A stretch of 12,472 nt of DNA from Candidatus Methanophagales archaeon (GTDB taxonomy: Archaea > Halobacteriota > Syntropharchaeia > Alkanophagales > Methanospirareceae), in NCBI GenBank assembly GCA_021161765.1, contig JAGGZZ010000269.1, positions 1 to 12,472 on the forward strand, in the 5' to 3' direction. Made by a program: the position numbers and the translations under genes. Below the pieces are notes generated by a model. The model had not been told where the DNA came from. It did no database searches and worked only from the letters and a program-made list of their open reading frames with translations. Positions 6,209 to 12,472 of the stretch are shown one piece after another. Each line of letters begins with the position of its first letter. The first letter of the stretch is position 1.

Positions 6209-6227
6209 TTATACTTTATGTACAACA
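6209..6227 (-). promoter_or_regulatory. TATA-like 19-mer beside the repeat, shared with 670-688
   Basis: On the minus strand it reads TGTTGTACATAAAGTATAA, differing from the 670-688 copy at only two positions. In both places it lies just before a palindromic repeat in the same relative orientation. It overlaps the pus10 stop codon. It could be a promoter for a repeat-derived small RNA or a conserved edge of a mobile repeat. Confidence 0.4.
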
Positions 6228-7481
6228 ATAAAAAACGTCCATCACGTCCAGCTCCTTCACTTCCGCATCCGTTCCAAGCAACTCGCTCAAATTCGGCTTC
6301 GTTCTTCCCCCGTCTCCCGATACGAGTTCCTTTATGTACAGACCGCCATCACATCTTATCTCCATAAAGAAAACCGACTCGTCAAACGATATCAATTTTG
6401 CACTATGCACCTTCCTCCGCCTTACCATGTCCGCCCTTCTATGTAATACTCTTGTTGGTGTCCTCTGTTCTATCACTGCTCCGGTCAGCGTATTTAGAGC
6501 ATTCTCCAAATCCTTTTCAGGCACCTTTGGTTTAATCCGCACTCCGACCCTGTAAGTCTTATCAGCTTTCGCACTTTTTATCTGCGCTACCATTTCTCGT
6601 TTCACGTATTGAAGACCTGTTACTTCCAGTTTACCCGCATTCTCTTCTCTCACTTTATCCTCTAACATCCGCAAATCCACGTTCCTCCGTTTCGGCTCCT
6701 TTATCTCAACCACAAAAGGGCGACCTGAACCGAGCATTCGTGCATCTATGTCCTCTCTCCCGCATCCATGCAGTACCATGTATTCACCTTTGAACGCTGC
6801 CAATATCGAGCTGCTTATCAGTTCCTCCACGGATTCTGGATACATTTTGCCGGTGTAATTGCACTTCTCACAGCCTCTACCCCGGCACTCACGGCATAAC
6901 CACCTTGTTTGTGGTATCCCTCGCTCGAACTTCCTGTATCTGCCATAAATGAAAACCGAGTTCACCTGTAATTCCACCTTTTCCGTCCATAAATTCAGTA
7001 GTACTACAAGGTCAGGCCGCTCAAAATCCACTTTTTTTCCTGTTTCTCGCTCTATTCTTTTTCCTATTTCTCTATTCAATTCCGCCTTTAACGGCTCCGC
7101 GTAAGAAGCCCCTGCAATCTCCCATATCAATTCCTCGTTCTCAAGCAGCATCCCGCTTACTTTTGTACCCACGAGGAACGAGTCAAATTCGTAACCTCTC
7201 AGCGCTTCCAGTGCCTTTAGCACCCACTCATCCAGATTCTCAAACAGGCCATTACATACCCAGCATTTTCCTTGCAATTCTATTTCTTCGCCTAAATTCC
7301 ATTTCGTTCTCAACACTTCTTTCAGTATTTGCCCTCTTTTTGCGTTTGATAGTCCTGAGGAAATCTTTGCAAATTGTCTGCCAAGGCAGTTATCGCAGAT
7401 AGGTCCAAGTCCTTCTTTTACTATTTTGCGTGCTGTTTCTATAACGTCCTCTCCTAAATCTCCTAAACCAGCGACTCTCAT
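6216..7481 (-). CDS. pus10: tRNA pseudouridine(54/55) synthase Pus10
   Basis: Archaeal Pus10 converts uridines 54 and 55 in the T-loop of tRNA to pseudouridine, the job TruB does in bacteria. The N-terminus has zinc-binding pairs CDNC (29-32) and CWVC (73-76) and the GPICDNCLGRQFAKIS pattern typical of the family, followed by a THUMP-like RNA-binding region. The catalytic block is GREDIDARMLGSGRPF (241-256), with the catalytic aspartate in the EDID stretch. A late conserved block begins YIKELVSGDGGRTKP (382-396). Two more Cys pairs, CREC (196-199) and CEKC (204-207), lie before the catalytic domain. The length of 421 is normal. No clear Shine-Dalgarno precedes the ATG; the gene shares a compact divergent promoter region with the methyltransferase at 7590. 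The last residues (YCCT) and the stop lie in a sequence shared with another intergenic repeat, so the C-terminal tail is probably not native. Confidence 0.93.
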   Translation of the reverse strand: MRVAGLGDLGEDVIETARKIVKEGLGPICDNCLGRQFAKISSGLSNAKRGQILKEVLRTKWNLGEEIELQGKCWVCNGLFENLDEWVLKALEALRGYEFDSFLVGTKVSGMLLENEELIWEIAGASYAEPLKAELNREIGKRIERETGKKVDFERPDLVVLLNLWTEKVELQVNSVFIYGRYRKFERGIPQTRWLCRECRGRGCEKCNYTGKMYPESVEELISSSILAAFKGEYMVLHGCGREDIDARMLGSGRPFVVEIKEPKRRNVDLRMLEDKVREENAGKLEVTGLQYVKREMVAQIKSAKADKTYRVGVRIKPKVPEKDLENALNTLTGAVIEQRTPTRVLHRRADMVRRRKVHSAKLISFDESVFFMEIRCDGGLYIKELVSGDGGRTKPNLSELLGTDAEVKELDVMDVFYCCT

Positions 7482-7540
7482 TTTTTGCTCAATATTTTGA
7501 AAAGCTAAATATGCTCACAACTTAAATTGGAGGGTATGTG

Positions 7541-7554
7541 ACATATTTATATGT
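7541..7554. promoter_or_regulatory. Divergent palindromic TATA element between pus10 and the methyltransferase
   Basis: ACATATTTATATGT has perfect 6-bp arms around a TT centre and reads as a TATA box on both strands. On the plus strand it lies about 36-49 nt before the methyltransferase ATG; on the minus strand it lies about 60-73 nt before the pus10 ATG. It could serve both genes or be a regulator site. Confidence 0.5.
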
Positions 7555-7589
7555 ATTGGTTGTAGTTAAAGTAACCACAAAAAATAAAA

Positions 7590-8642
7590 ATGGTGAACAC
7601 GGAGGAATATCAACAAATTGGTTTTGAAAAGATGAAATTTGAGCAAATGATAAACCAGATAATAGAAGGTGATAGCTTTGAACTTTTAGAGTGTATCCCA
7701 AATGGAGTGGTAGACCTTGTTATAACAAGCCCGCCATACTACAAACAGCGGGATTATGGGATGGGAATAGGAAATGAAGACACACCTGAGGGGTATATTG
7801 AAAACCTTCTAACGATATTTCATGAATGTGTCAGGATAGTTAAGAACACGGGTAGTATCGTATTCAATTTGGGCGACAAATACAACAAGGAAGGAAGTTT
7901 GTCGCTAATTCCTTTTAGATTTGCTGCTGAAGTAATAAAAAACGAACCAGTAAAACTTGTAAACACCATAACTTGGATAAAAAGGAATCCTACGCCAAGG
8001 CAGTTCAAGCGACGGCTTGTGAGCAGCACGGAGCCTTTCTTCCATTTCGTCAAGTCAAACAATTACTATTATAACATTGATGCGTTCTTGACCGAACCAA
8101 ATACAAAAAAAGGACGGAGAAAAAGGGAAAATACCAACGTCGGAAAGAAATATTTTAAATTAATAGAAGCATCTACTTTATCAGAGCAAGAGAAGCAAAA
8201 AGCGGGGGAAGAATTGCATAAAGTGATAGAGGAGGTTAAGAAAGGCGAAATAGCGGAATTCCGGATGAAGATACGCGATATTCATGCACCTGCATTTGGC
8301 GGTCAAGAAGGAGGTAGAAAAACTCAGCTTGAAAAGCAAGGTTTTACGATTATCCGGATTTTTGGCAACGAATTGAAGCGTGATGTTATCGAAAACTCGG
8401 TGGAGACAATAAAAAACTGCCCTCATCCCGCAGTGTATCCTGAGTCTATAATTCGGGAATTAGTTAAATTACTCACGAGAGAGGAAGATGTAGTCTTGGA
8501 CCCTTTTGTTGGGTCAGGAACCACAGCGGTGGCGTGTAAGAAATTGGGGCGGAAATACATTGGTCTTGACATCAATCCTGAATACTGTGAATATGCAAGA
8601 GAGCGATTAATAACGACACAAGCAAAATTAGGATGGTTTTAA
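7590..8642 (+). CDS. DNA methyltransferase, beta class (N4-cytosine or N6-adenine)
   Basis: It modifies DNA bases using SAM, as the methylase of a type II restriction system. Catalytic motif IV, VITSPPYY (44-51), comes first and the SAM motif LDPFVGSGTT (303-312) is near the C-terminus, followed by GRKYIGLDINPEYCEYARERL. This order defines the beta class. SPPY is more usual for N4-cytosine enzymes but does not exclude adenine. The middle (about 130-270), with many charged residues, should hold the target-recognition domain. The protein looks intact at 350 residues. The chosen ATG has no Shine-Dalgarno and lies close behind a TATA element, suggesting a short or absent leader; Met15 is an alternative start. 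The gene overlaps the endonuclease start by 10 bp. It is AT-rich against its neighbours, suggesting transfer. Confidence 0.88.
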   Translation: MVNTEEYQQIGFEKMKFEQMINQIIEGDSFELLECIPNGVVDLVITSPPYYKQRDYGMGIGNEDTPEGYIENLLTIFHECVRIVKNTGSIVFNLGDKYNKEGSLSLIPFRFAAEVIKNEPVKLVNTITWIKRNPTPRQFKRRLVSSTEPFFHFVKSNNYYYNIDAFLTEPNTKKGRRKRENTNVGKKYFKLIEASTLSEQEKQKAGEELHKVIEEVKKGEIAEFRMKIRDIHAPAFGGQEGGRKTQLEKQGFTIIRIFGNELKRDVIENSVETIKNCPHPAVYPESIIRELVKLLTREEDVVLDPFVGSGTTAVACKKLGRKYIGLDINPEYCEYARERLITTQAKLGWF

Positions 8643-9346
8643 AAATGGGAGATGCTACAAGCATCATGGAAAATGCGTATGCAAAGGCCAATAAAAGCCC
8701 TTTTGACCTCAATGCAATGGATGAAAAACGGAGAGAATGGATAACTACGATAGCGGATGCATGCGAATCGCAGAAAGCAGTAACAACGGCTCTTTTAACT
8801 TGTCTCGTAAAGAAAAGGATAGAACCGGAACAGGATATTCGACTTCACCGAAAAGAATTTGCGGGTGGATACTCGGCACGGGTGTTTGACACGAAGTATG
8901 TAACGCCTTTTCTCAAAAAGAGATTCCCAAGAATAGCGATGAAAGAAAGTGGCTGGTTAAGCAGGTCTATTGAACAGCCCCATCCGTTTACGCTGGATTT
9001 TCCCGGTAAAGTCCGAGATGAAAAAGTAAAACACTGCTTTCTCCTTATTCAGGACGATATTGAAGAAAATAACGCGGATGCGGAGAAATATTTACTGGCT
9101 TTATTTACGCTTCTGATACAAAAATTTACAGAAATCAGAAGCATCTTAGAGGGTGTGACTTTCCCAAAGGAAATACCAATTGATTTAATTATAGGGTCTT
9201 TAAAATCGCATTTCTTCCATAAATACCGCTCTGCAGGGGCGTCTAAGCTGCCTGTTATCGCGATATACTCCTTATATCAATTAATGATGGAAGACATTAC
9301 CCGATACCGAAATAAAACACTGAAAAGTTTGGGTGGATGTCATTAA
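8633..9346 (+). CDS. SacI-family type II restriction endonuclease, C-terminally truncated
   Basis: The protein resembles SacI-like endonucleases. KAVTTALLTCLVKKRIEPEQDIR (in 49-71), then AGGYSARVFDTKYVTPFLKK (77-96), then ESGWLSRSIEQPHPFTLDFPG follow the family's N-terminal pattern. It pairs with the overlapping methyltransferase, as such enzymes do. Family members are usually about 350 residues with the PD-(D/E)xK active site in the C-terminal third; this one ends at 237 with RYRNKTLKSLGGCH, and I see no catalytic motif. The moeA gene begins (3' end first) only 45 bp beyond the stop, so the missing part is not nearby. It is probably inactive. The start may be the ATG at 8633 or, with AGGATGG upstream, the ATG at 8645. 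The family call rests on pattern recall, not on a search. Confidence 0.65.
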   Translation: MVLKMGDATSIMENAYAKANKSPFDLNAMDEKRREWITTIADACESQKAVTTALLTCLVKKRIEPEQDIRLHRKEFAGGYSARVFDTKYVTPFLKKRFPRIAMKESGWLSRSIEQPHPFTLDFPGKVRDEKVKHCFLLIQDDIEENNADAEKYLLALFTLLIQKFTEIRSILEGVTFPKEIPIDLIIGSLKSHFFHKYRSAGASKLPVIAIYSLYQLMMEDITRYRNKTLKSLGGCH

Positions 9347-9391
9347 AGCGATAAGGAATCCTCTTTAATCTCTTGATAGGGACTCATCACC

Positions 9392-10663
9392 TCACTCCCA
9401 CACAACCACTTCCACCTTCTCTCCCGCCCCTACACCTTCCTTATTTTCCTCTATCACCACAAACCCATCCGATTTCGTCATGCTGGATAATATGCCAGAG
9501 CCACTCACCCCTATCGGCTCTACAAAATACTCATTTTTATTCTCCTTGCAAAGCAGCTTTACACGCACAAAATCGGTTCTGCCAACAGCCGACGGGATTT
9601 TTTTACGTGCAACCGCAAAAATCCTCTTGCGTTCCTCCTTTACACCATGCACCGCGAACAAAAAAGGTCGGACGAGCAGTTCAAACGCGGATATTGCCGC
9701 TACGGGATAACCGGGTAGAATAAACACCGGCTTGCCATTGACGATACCAAAACCCGTTGGTTCGCCGGGTCGAATAGCCACACCGTGAAACACGAGTTCT
9801 CCTGAATCTTCTACGACACCGGCTATGAAATCCCTTTTGCCTACTGAACTCCCGCCACTTATTAATAAGCCATCGCAGTAGTAGTTGGAATCGGAATCCA
9901 CCGCTAACGACCCGCTTATTGCCGTCTTTATCTTATCGTAATTGTCCCTCACGATTCCTATTTTATATGAACTTGCAATTGGCTCTGTCAGTCCTGCAAG
10001 CACATAACTATTTACATCTGCTATTCTCTTTTCGCCTTCATAAGGCTCGGCTTCCTCGGGATTCAACAGCTCATCCCCGGTGGACATTATCCCGAACTTT
10101 GCTCGTTTATACACCTTCACCGAGCGTTTGAAAAGTGATGCAAGCATGCCGACGTCATGGGCTCTTAACAGCTTCCCTTCTTTTAGCACCACCTCACCCT
10201 TCTTTACATCCTCTCCTTTGAAAGAAACGTTTTTACCCGGTGTGACGGGTTTGAAAATTTCCAATTCGCTGCCTCTTTCCTTTGTATATTCGAGCATGAC
10301 GACTGCGTTGCTGCCCTTTGGCAGCGCCATTCCCGTTTGTATGCTGAAACATTCACCTTCTCCTATTTCTACTCCTTCTACCCTGCTCTCTTTTCCTTTT
10401 TCACGCTGGCTCTTTATTAGCTTCAAGAGCACCGGATTATTTGGAGATGCACCAAAGGAGTCTTCTGCCCTGATCGCATAACCATCCATCGCAGCACGGT
10501 CAAAAGGAGGACTATCTGCCGTTGAGCAAACGTCTTCTGCTAAAACGCGGTTCAACGCATCGTCAAATCCGATTTCTTCTATTTCTGTTTCTGCTGGCTT
10601 CGCATAGGCTAAAACGGCTTTTAATGCTTCGTCCAACGAAATAAGTTTACGAAATAGTTTCAT
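9392..10663 (-). CDS. moeA: Molybdopterin molybdenumtransferase MoeA
   Basis: MoeA inserts molybdate (or tungstate, in many archaea) into adenylated molybdopterin, the last step of cofactor synthesis in the cytosol. SPPFDRAAMDGYAIR (51-65) is the N-terminal signature. The MoCF-biosynthesis domain shows KFGIMSTGDELL (189-200), SGGSSVGKRDF (269-279), RPGEPTGFG (298-306) and LPGYPVAAISAFELL (316-330). Length 423 is typical of a single MoeA with its C-terminal beta domain and no fused PBP domain. GGAGG lies just before the start, inside the last codons of the PIN-domain gene, and the two ORFs overlap by 4 bp (ATGA), so they are translationally coupled. No other molybdopterin gene is in the window. 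It converges on the truncated endonuclease gene with a 45-bp gap in which I see no terminator. Confidence 0.93.
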   Translation of the reverse strand: MKLFRKLISLDEALKAVLAYAKPAETEIEEIGFDDALNRVLAEDVCSTADSPPFDRAAMDGYAIRAEDSFGASPNNPVLLKLIKSQREKGKESRVEGVEIGEGECFSIQTGMALPKGSNAVVMLEYTKERGSELEIFKPVTPGKNVSFKGEDVKKGEVVLKEGKLLRAHDVGMLASLFKRSVKVYKRAKFGIMSTGDELLNPEEAEPYEGEKRIADVNSYVLAGLTEPIASSYKIGIVRDNYDKIKTAISGSLAVDSDSNYYCDGLLISGGSSVGKRDFIAGVVEDSGELVFHGVAIRPGEPTGFGIVNGKPVFILPGYPVAAISAFELLVRPFLFAVHGVKEERKRIFAVARKKIPSAVGRTDFVRVKLLCKENKNEYFVEPIGVSGSGILSSMTKSDGFVVIEENKEGVGAGEKVEVVVWE

Positions 10664-11097
10664 TTTTCCTCCAATCTGCTCTTTCCTCTTAAATACACCG
10701 TTGCTATTCCCGCTTTCGATAATTTCCTCCTCAACGGCTCATCGCTCGTGAGGACTGCTGCTTTAAGCGTCAATGCCATTTTTACGATTAGCTCGTCAAC
10801 ATCTCTTTCTCTTTCTTGCCCCCCCGATTCCTCCTCTTCTTTATTTATCGTTACCATGCATCTATCATGCTCTTCTTGCACATATTTAAGCACCAAAGAA
10901 TGCCCAATCTTCGCTGCTCTTTTCTCTTTGCCTTTCAAATCCGGTCTTTGTCTGAGCCTATCCAGTTCACTCAAGACCGCTTCCGGCACGATTATATGTT
11001 CATAGCCTAATCTCTCCAGCTCTTCAAATATGTCAACGCCAAATTCACCAGGTATGAGCAGCGCATTCGTGTCCACTATCACTTTGTTTCGTAACAT
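10660..11097 (-). CDS. PIN-domain ribonuclease-like protein
   Basis: PIN domains are metal-dependent RNases of the FEN1-like fold. The expected acidic residues are present: Asp9 in VIVDTNALL, Glu44 in VLSELDRL, Asp99/Asp101 in RDVDELIVKMAL and Asp119 in VLTSDEPLRRKL. At 145 residues it is a stand-alone PIN domain. The pattern is closer to archaeal Fcf1/UPF0129-like housekeeping PIN proteins than to short VapC toxins, and no VapB-like antitoxin is fused or overlapping. It overlaps moeA by 4 bp, so the two are made together, though no functional link is evident. GAGGAT lies immediately before the ATG, and a hairpin lies in its leader. The RNA target cannot be told from sequence. Confidence 0.82.
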   Translation of the reverse strand: MLRNKVIVDTNALLIPGEFGVDIFEELERLGYEHIIVPEAVLSELDRLRQRPDLKGKEKRAAKIGHSLVLKYVQEEHDRCMVTINKEEEESGGQERERDVDELIVKMALTLKAAVLTSDEPLRRKLSKAGIATVYLRGKSRLEEK

Positions 11098-11107
11098 ATC
11101 CTCAAAT

Positions 11108-11126
11108 TTTTTACCTTCGGTAAAAA
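11108..11126. other. Perfect 8-bp hairpin in the leader of the PIN-domain gene
   Basis: TTTTTACC (11108-11115) and GGTAAAAA (11119-11126) flank a 3-nt loop. On the minus strand it lies about 11-29 nt before the PIN ATG and after the antitoxin stop. It may separate the two gene pairs, as a weak terminator of the antitoxin or as an RNA-stability or operator site. The role is inferred. Confidence 0.4.
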
Positions 11127-11164
11127 CCCTGACTAAAAATATTCCCTGTATTTTTCTTTTCGCC

Positions 11165-11512
11165 TTATTCTGATACTTTGATCTCCAATTTACCCCTTTC
11201 TAAAGGTAATAAACTCACCAGGGTCTGTGCTTTAACACCTAAAAATTCGGCAATATCCGGTGGGAGGGTAATTGCCAGTGAATCACCCGATTTGCGAACT
11301 TTGACTTTTCTTTCCAAGCCAAATAATCCAAGTTCTTTTGCTTTCTTCTCTATCTCTTCCCAGACTTCATCGGATATGTATTCATCGCCGCAAGAGGTGC
11401 AAACAGCGCCTTTTCGCAATCCAAAGTCTATGCCTAAATGCTCCACACTGATCATCGCCTCCACCAGTTTGCCTCCGCATCTACAATTGTAAGGTAATAC
11501 TTTCTCTTTCAT
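11165..11512 (-). CDS. Antitoxin: zinc-finger (YgiT/MqsA-like) plus AbrB/SpoVT DNA-binding domain
   Basis: The protein should neutralise the adjoining toxin and repress their promoter. Residues 8-45 hold a zinc site with Cys10, Cys12, Cys38 and Cys41 (CRCGGKL and VCTSCGDEYISDEVW), as in YgiT/MqsA antitoxins, except that the first pair is C-x-C rather than C-x-x-C. Residues 68-104 (KVKVRKSGDSLAITLPPDIAEFLGVK) form an AbrB/MazE-like swapped-hairpin DNA-binding domain. Zinc-finger antitoxins of bacteria more often carry a helix-turn-helix; archaeal pairs of this type often carry AbrB. Its ATG overlaps the toxin stop by 4 bp (ATGA), so it is co-translated as the second gene of the pair. Confidence 0.82.
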   Translation of the reverse strand: MKEKVLPYNCRCGGKLVEAMISVEHLGIDFGLRKGAVCTSCGDEYISDEVWEEIEKKAKELGLFGLERKVKVRKSGDSLAITLPPDIAEFLGVKAQTLVSLLPLERGKLEIKVSE

Positions 11513-11751
11513 TTACGTATCAACTTAACTGTTATAGGATAAATCTTTTTAATATTTTTATCACGTAAAAATTGCTCCTCATAAACAATACTGAAGTAGC
11601 GATACAGGGATTCATAGATGTCTTTCTTCTGCTCTCTCTTCTCGCCTTTAATCAAAGCCTCGTAGAACTCTCTCCGCGATATGCCCCTCAAAAGCATTCT
11701 ATCGAGAATGTGCCTTTGTCTTTTCTCCAACCAGTTTACTTTAAGTTTCAT
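11509..11751 (-). CDS. Toxin, DUF4258-like (RelE-fold related)
   Basis: The 80-residue basic protein shows the DUF4258 pattern: HILDRMLLRGISRREFYEAL, then GEKREQ, then RYFSIVYEE and a final beta strand (IYPITVKLI). Such proteins are small RNase-like toxins paired with zinc-finger or AbrB antitoxins, matching the gene directly behind it. Toxin-first order is as in mqsRA and higBA. No Shine-Dalgarno precedes the ATG. A TATA-like CTTTAAAAATAGG lies 19-31 nt upstream, so the mRNA may start at or near the ATG and be leaderless. Catalytic residues cannot be assigned with confidence. Confidence 0.75.
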   Translation of the reverse strand: MKLKVNWLEKRQRHILDRMLLRGISRREFYEALIKGEKREQKKDIYESLYRYFSIVYEEQFLRDKNIKKIYPITVKLIRK

Positions 11752-11769
11752 AAAAATAGTGTATTATTT

Positions 11770-11782
11770 CCTATTTTTAAAG
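11770..11782 (-). promoter_or_regulatory. TATA box for the toxin-antitoxin pair
   Basis: On the minus strand it reads CTTTAAAAATAGG. Its centre is about 25 nt upstream of the toxin ATG, the spacing expected between a TATA box and the transcript start in archaea. Together with the lack of a Shine-Dalgarno, this suggests a leaderless toxin transcript. Confidence 0.5.
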
Positions 11783-11812
11783 AAAGCAGATAAAATCGCT
11801 TGCATCATAAAC

Positions 11813-11852
11813 TTTTTATATTCACACTTTTGATTATATGTTCAGGAGGTGA
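11813..11852 (+). promoter_or_regulatory. TATA box and strong Shine-Dalgarno before the GTG at 11857
   Basis: TTTTTATATTCAC (TATA core 11813-11820) is followed by GGAGGTGA at 11845-11852 and then GTG at 11857-11859, with 4 nt between. The signals form a complete set for translation starting at or next to the first base of the group II intron. They may belong to the gene the intron entered or may now drive the intron ORF. The region also holds the GTGTGAATATAA box in inverse orientation (11816-11827). Confidence 0.5.
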
Positions 11853-11856
11853 AAAA

Positions 11857-12472
11857 GTGAGCGTGCCGAGCAAAATTCATACTATCCAGTTGGTGAAAAT
11901 CCAACCTGAGGAAAGGTTAGCCGCCACCTCAGAACTGAACCTTGCATCTTGTCTGGTAACAGGCAGTGGTGAAGCCAGGGGAATGGGATACTGGGCTGCA
12001 ACGCAAGTGAAGGGATACAGCCACGAAATATTCGTTGTCCCGGAGGCCGACGTTATTCATTTGACGGAAGGCAGCACTCTCATCACCGATAGTCCGAATC
12101 TCCGGTCTTGGAATATAGCAGGGAGCTCTGGGACATGGCAAGGTGATGCGAGCCCGGCGGGGTCTGAGACCGTGGCACGGTATCAAATGGATATTATGGG
12201 AACTCGGGATACCCAGAGTGTTCTCCCATTGGGAGTATGTCCTATCAAGCCTATAGACGGCAAGATAGTGCAGACGACACTCTGGGAGTCGGACCAGTTC
12301 ATAGTACCGGTGATGCGGGGTAATGCCCGCGGAGGGAAGGGATTGGCAGGAGCGCGATGGAACAGCAGGGACACACCCTCCATACCCAGAGATGGGCGTG
12401 GGGTGTCAACAAAACTGTTGTCCATAACTCTACGAGCCAGGGAAGATCCAGCGTGTAAGTTCACGTCTTTAG
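11857..12472 (+). mobile_element. Group II intron, 5' part (ribozyme domains before the RT and start of the RT ORF); 3' end outside window
   Basis: The sequence starts at or near GTGAGCG, similar to the GUGYG 5' end of group II introns. It then shows compact stem-loops: GTTGG (11889-11893) with CCAAC (11901-11905), and CCCAGAGTG (12212-12220) with CACTCTGGG (12278-12286). It has the conserved run leading into the reverse transcriptase seen in many bacterial and archaeal introns: GGAACTCGGGATACCC, AAGCCTATAGACGGCAAGAT and CATAGTACC. The reverse transcriptase frame follows directly. The exact 5' boundary is uncertain; GTGCC at 11863 is an alternative. Only about 455 nt precede the usual RT start, so the upstream domains are compact. 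The element lies just upstream of, and divergent to, the toxin-antitoxin pair. Confidence 0.8.
12313..12472 (+). CDS. Group II intron reverse transcriptase/maturase, N-terminal fragment (runs off window)
   Basis: From ATG 12313 the frame reads MRGNARGGKGLAGARWNS, and ends at the edge in CKFTSL. These are hallmarks of the N-terminus of intron-encoded proteins, whose RT domain 0 begins soon after. The protein would help splice and mobilise the intron by reverse transcription. Only 53 complete codons are visible, so RT motifs, maturase and endonuclease domains cannot be judged. The same frame is open without a stop back to GTG 11857 (151 further codons to GTG 12310, then the ATG), so the translated product could be much longer at its N-terminus. 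The ATG at 12313 is chosen because similarity to known intron proteins begins there. Confidence 0.8.
   Translation, partial: MRGNARGGKGLAGARWNSRDTPSIPRDGRGVSTKLLSITLRAREDPACKFTSL

Noticed and set aside
6189..6446. 85-codon plus-strand ORF overlapping the end of pus10
   Set aside because: It is antisense to a strongly supported pus10 and begins in the palindromic repeat; no family pattern is visible.
9347..9391. Terminator between the convergent endonuclease and moeA genes
   Set aside because: I see no stem of useful length followed by a T-tract on either strand.
10660..11097. VapC toxin
   Set aside because: The PIN domain is alone, coupled to moeA, and no antitoxin precedes it; the actual toxin-antitoxin pair lies further upstream.
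11929..12464. Two minus-strand ORFs (85 and 93 codons) across the intron
   Set aside because: They lie antisense to the group II intron and reverse transcriptase start, in a GC-richer stretch with few chance stops; neither has expression signals.
1..12472. tRNA or rRNA genes
   Set aside because: No cloverleaf with GGTTCRA-type T-loop or rRNA core sequence was noticed in intergenic regions.

Overview
The window looks archaeal. It carries an archaeal-type Pus10 tRNA pseudouridine synthase with an N-terminal zinc/THUMP region, a TrpB2-type tryptophan synthase beta chain, TATA-box promoters, some genes with no Shine-Dalgarno signal, a MoeA coupled to a PIN-domain protein, and a secreted DUF2341 protein. 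The mix of restriction-modification genes, toxin-antitoxin genes and a group II intron would fit a euryarchaeote of the methanogen/ANME kind. That lineage is an inference from gene content, not an identification.

Layout. At 1-393 (minus) is the N-terminal part of a secreted DUF2341 protein. At 551-753 is a nested palindromic repeat made of CACAGAG/CGCAGAG-type units; it runs into the 3' end of the next gene. At 719-4195 (minus) lie a nuclease (PD-(D/E)xK, HsdR-N-like), a D12-type adenine methylase and a phosphomannomutase, tightly packed in that transcriptional order. At 4196-4669 is a gene-poor stretch with a 14-bp perfect inverted pair of promoter-like boxes, a 17-codon ORF with a good ribosome-binding site, and a terminator facing trpB. 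At 4670-6034 (minus) is trpB2. At 6118-6227 is a second palindromic element, of a different repeat family. At 6216-7481 (minus) is pus10. At 7590-9346 (plus) are a beta-class DNA methyltransferase and a SacI-like endonuclease with overlapping ends, transcribed divergently from pus10. At 9392-11097 (minus) are a PIN-domain protein and moeA, overlapping by 4 bp. At 11165-11751 (minus) is a DUF4258-like toxin followed by a zinc-finger/AbrB antitoxin, also overlapping by 4 bp. From about 11857 to the window edge (plus) is the 5' part of a group II intron with the start of its reverse transcriptase.

Main points of interest. Both restriction-modification pairs appear damaged, in opposite halves. 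The D12 methylase seems to have lost the segment carrying its catalytic DPPY motif by a clean in-frame deletion. The SacI-like endonuclease stops just before its expected catalytic core. Two housekeeping genes, the phosphomannomutase and pus10, have their last codons and stop codons inside dispersed repeat sequence. Both repeats are flanked on the same side by a nearly identical TATA-like 19-mer, which raises the possibility of small RNAs made from them. The 5' part of the group II intron is one open reading frame of at least 205 codons, in frame with the reverse transcriptase and headed by a TATA-like box, a strong Shine-Dalgarno sequence and GTG.
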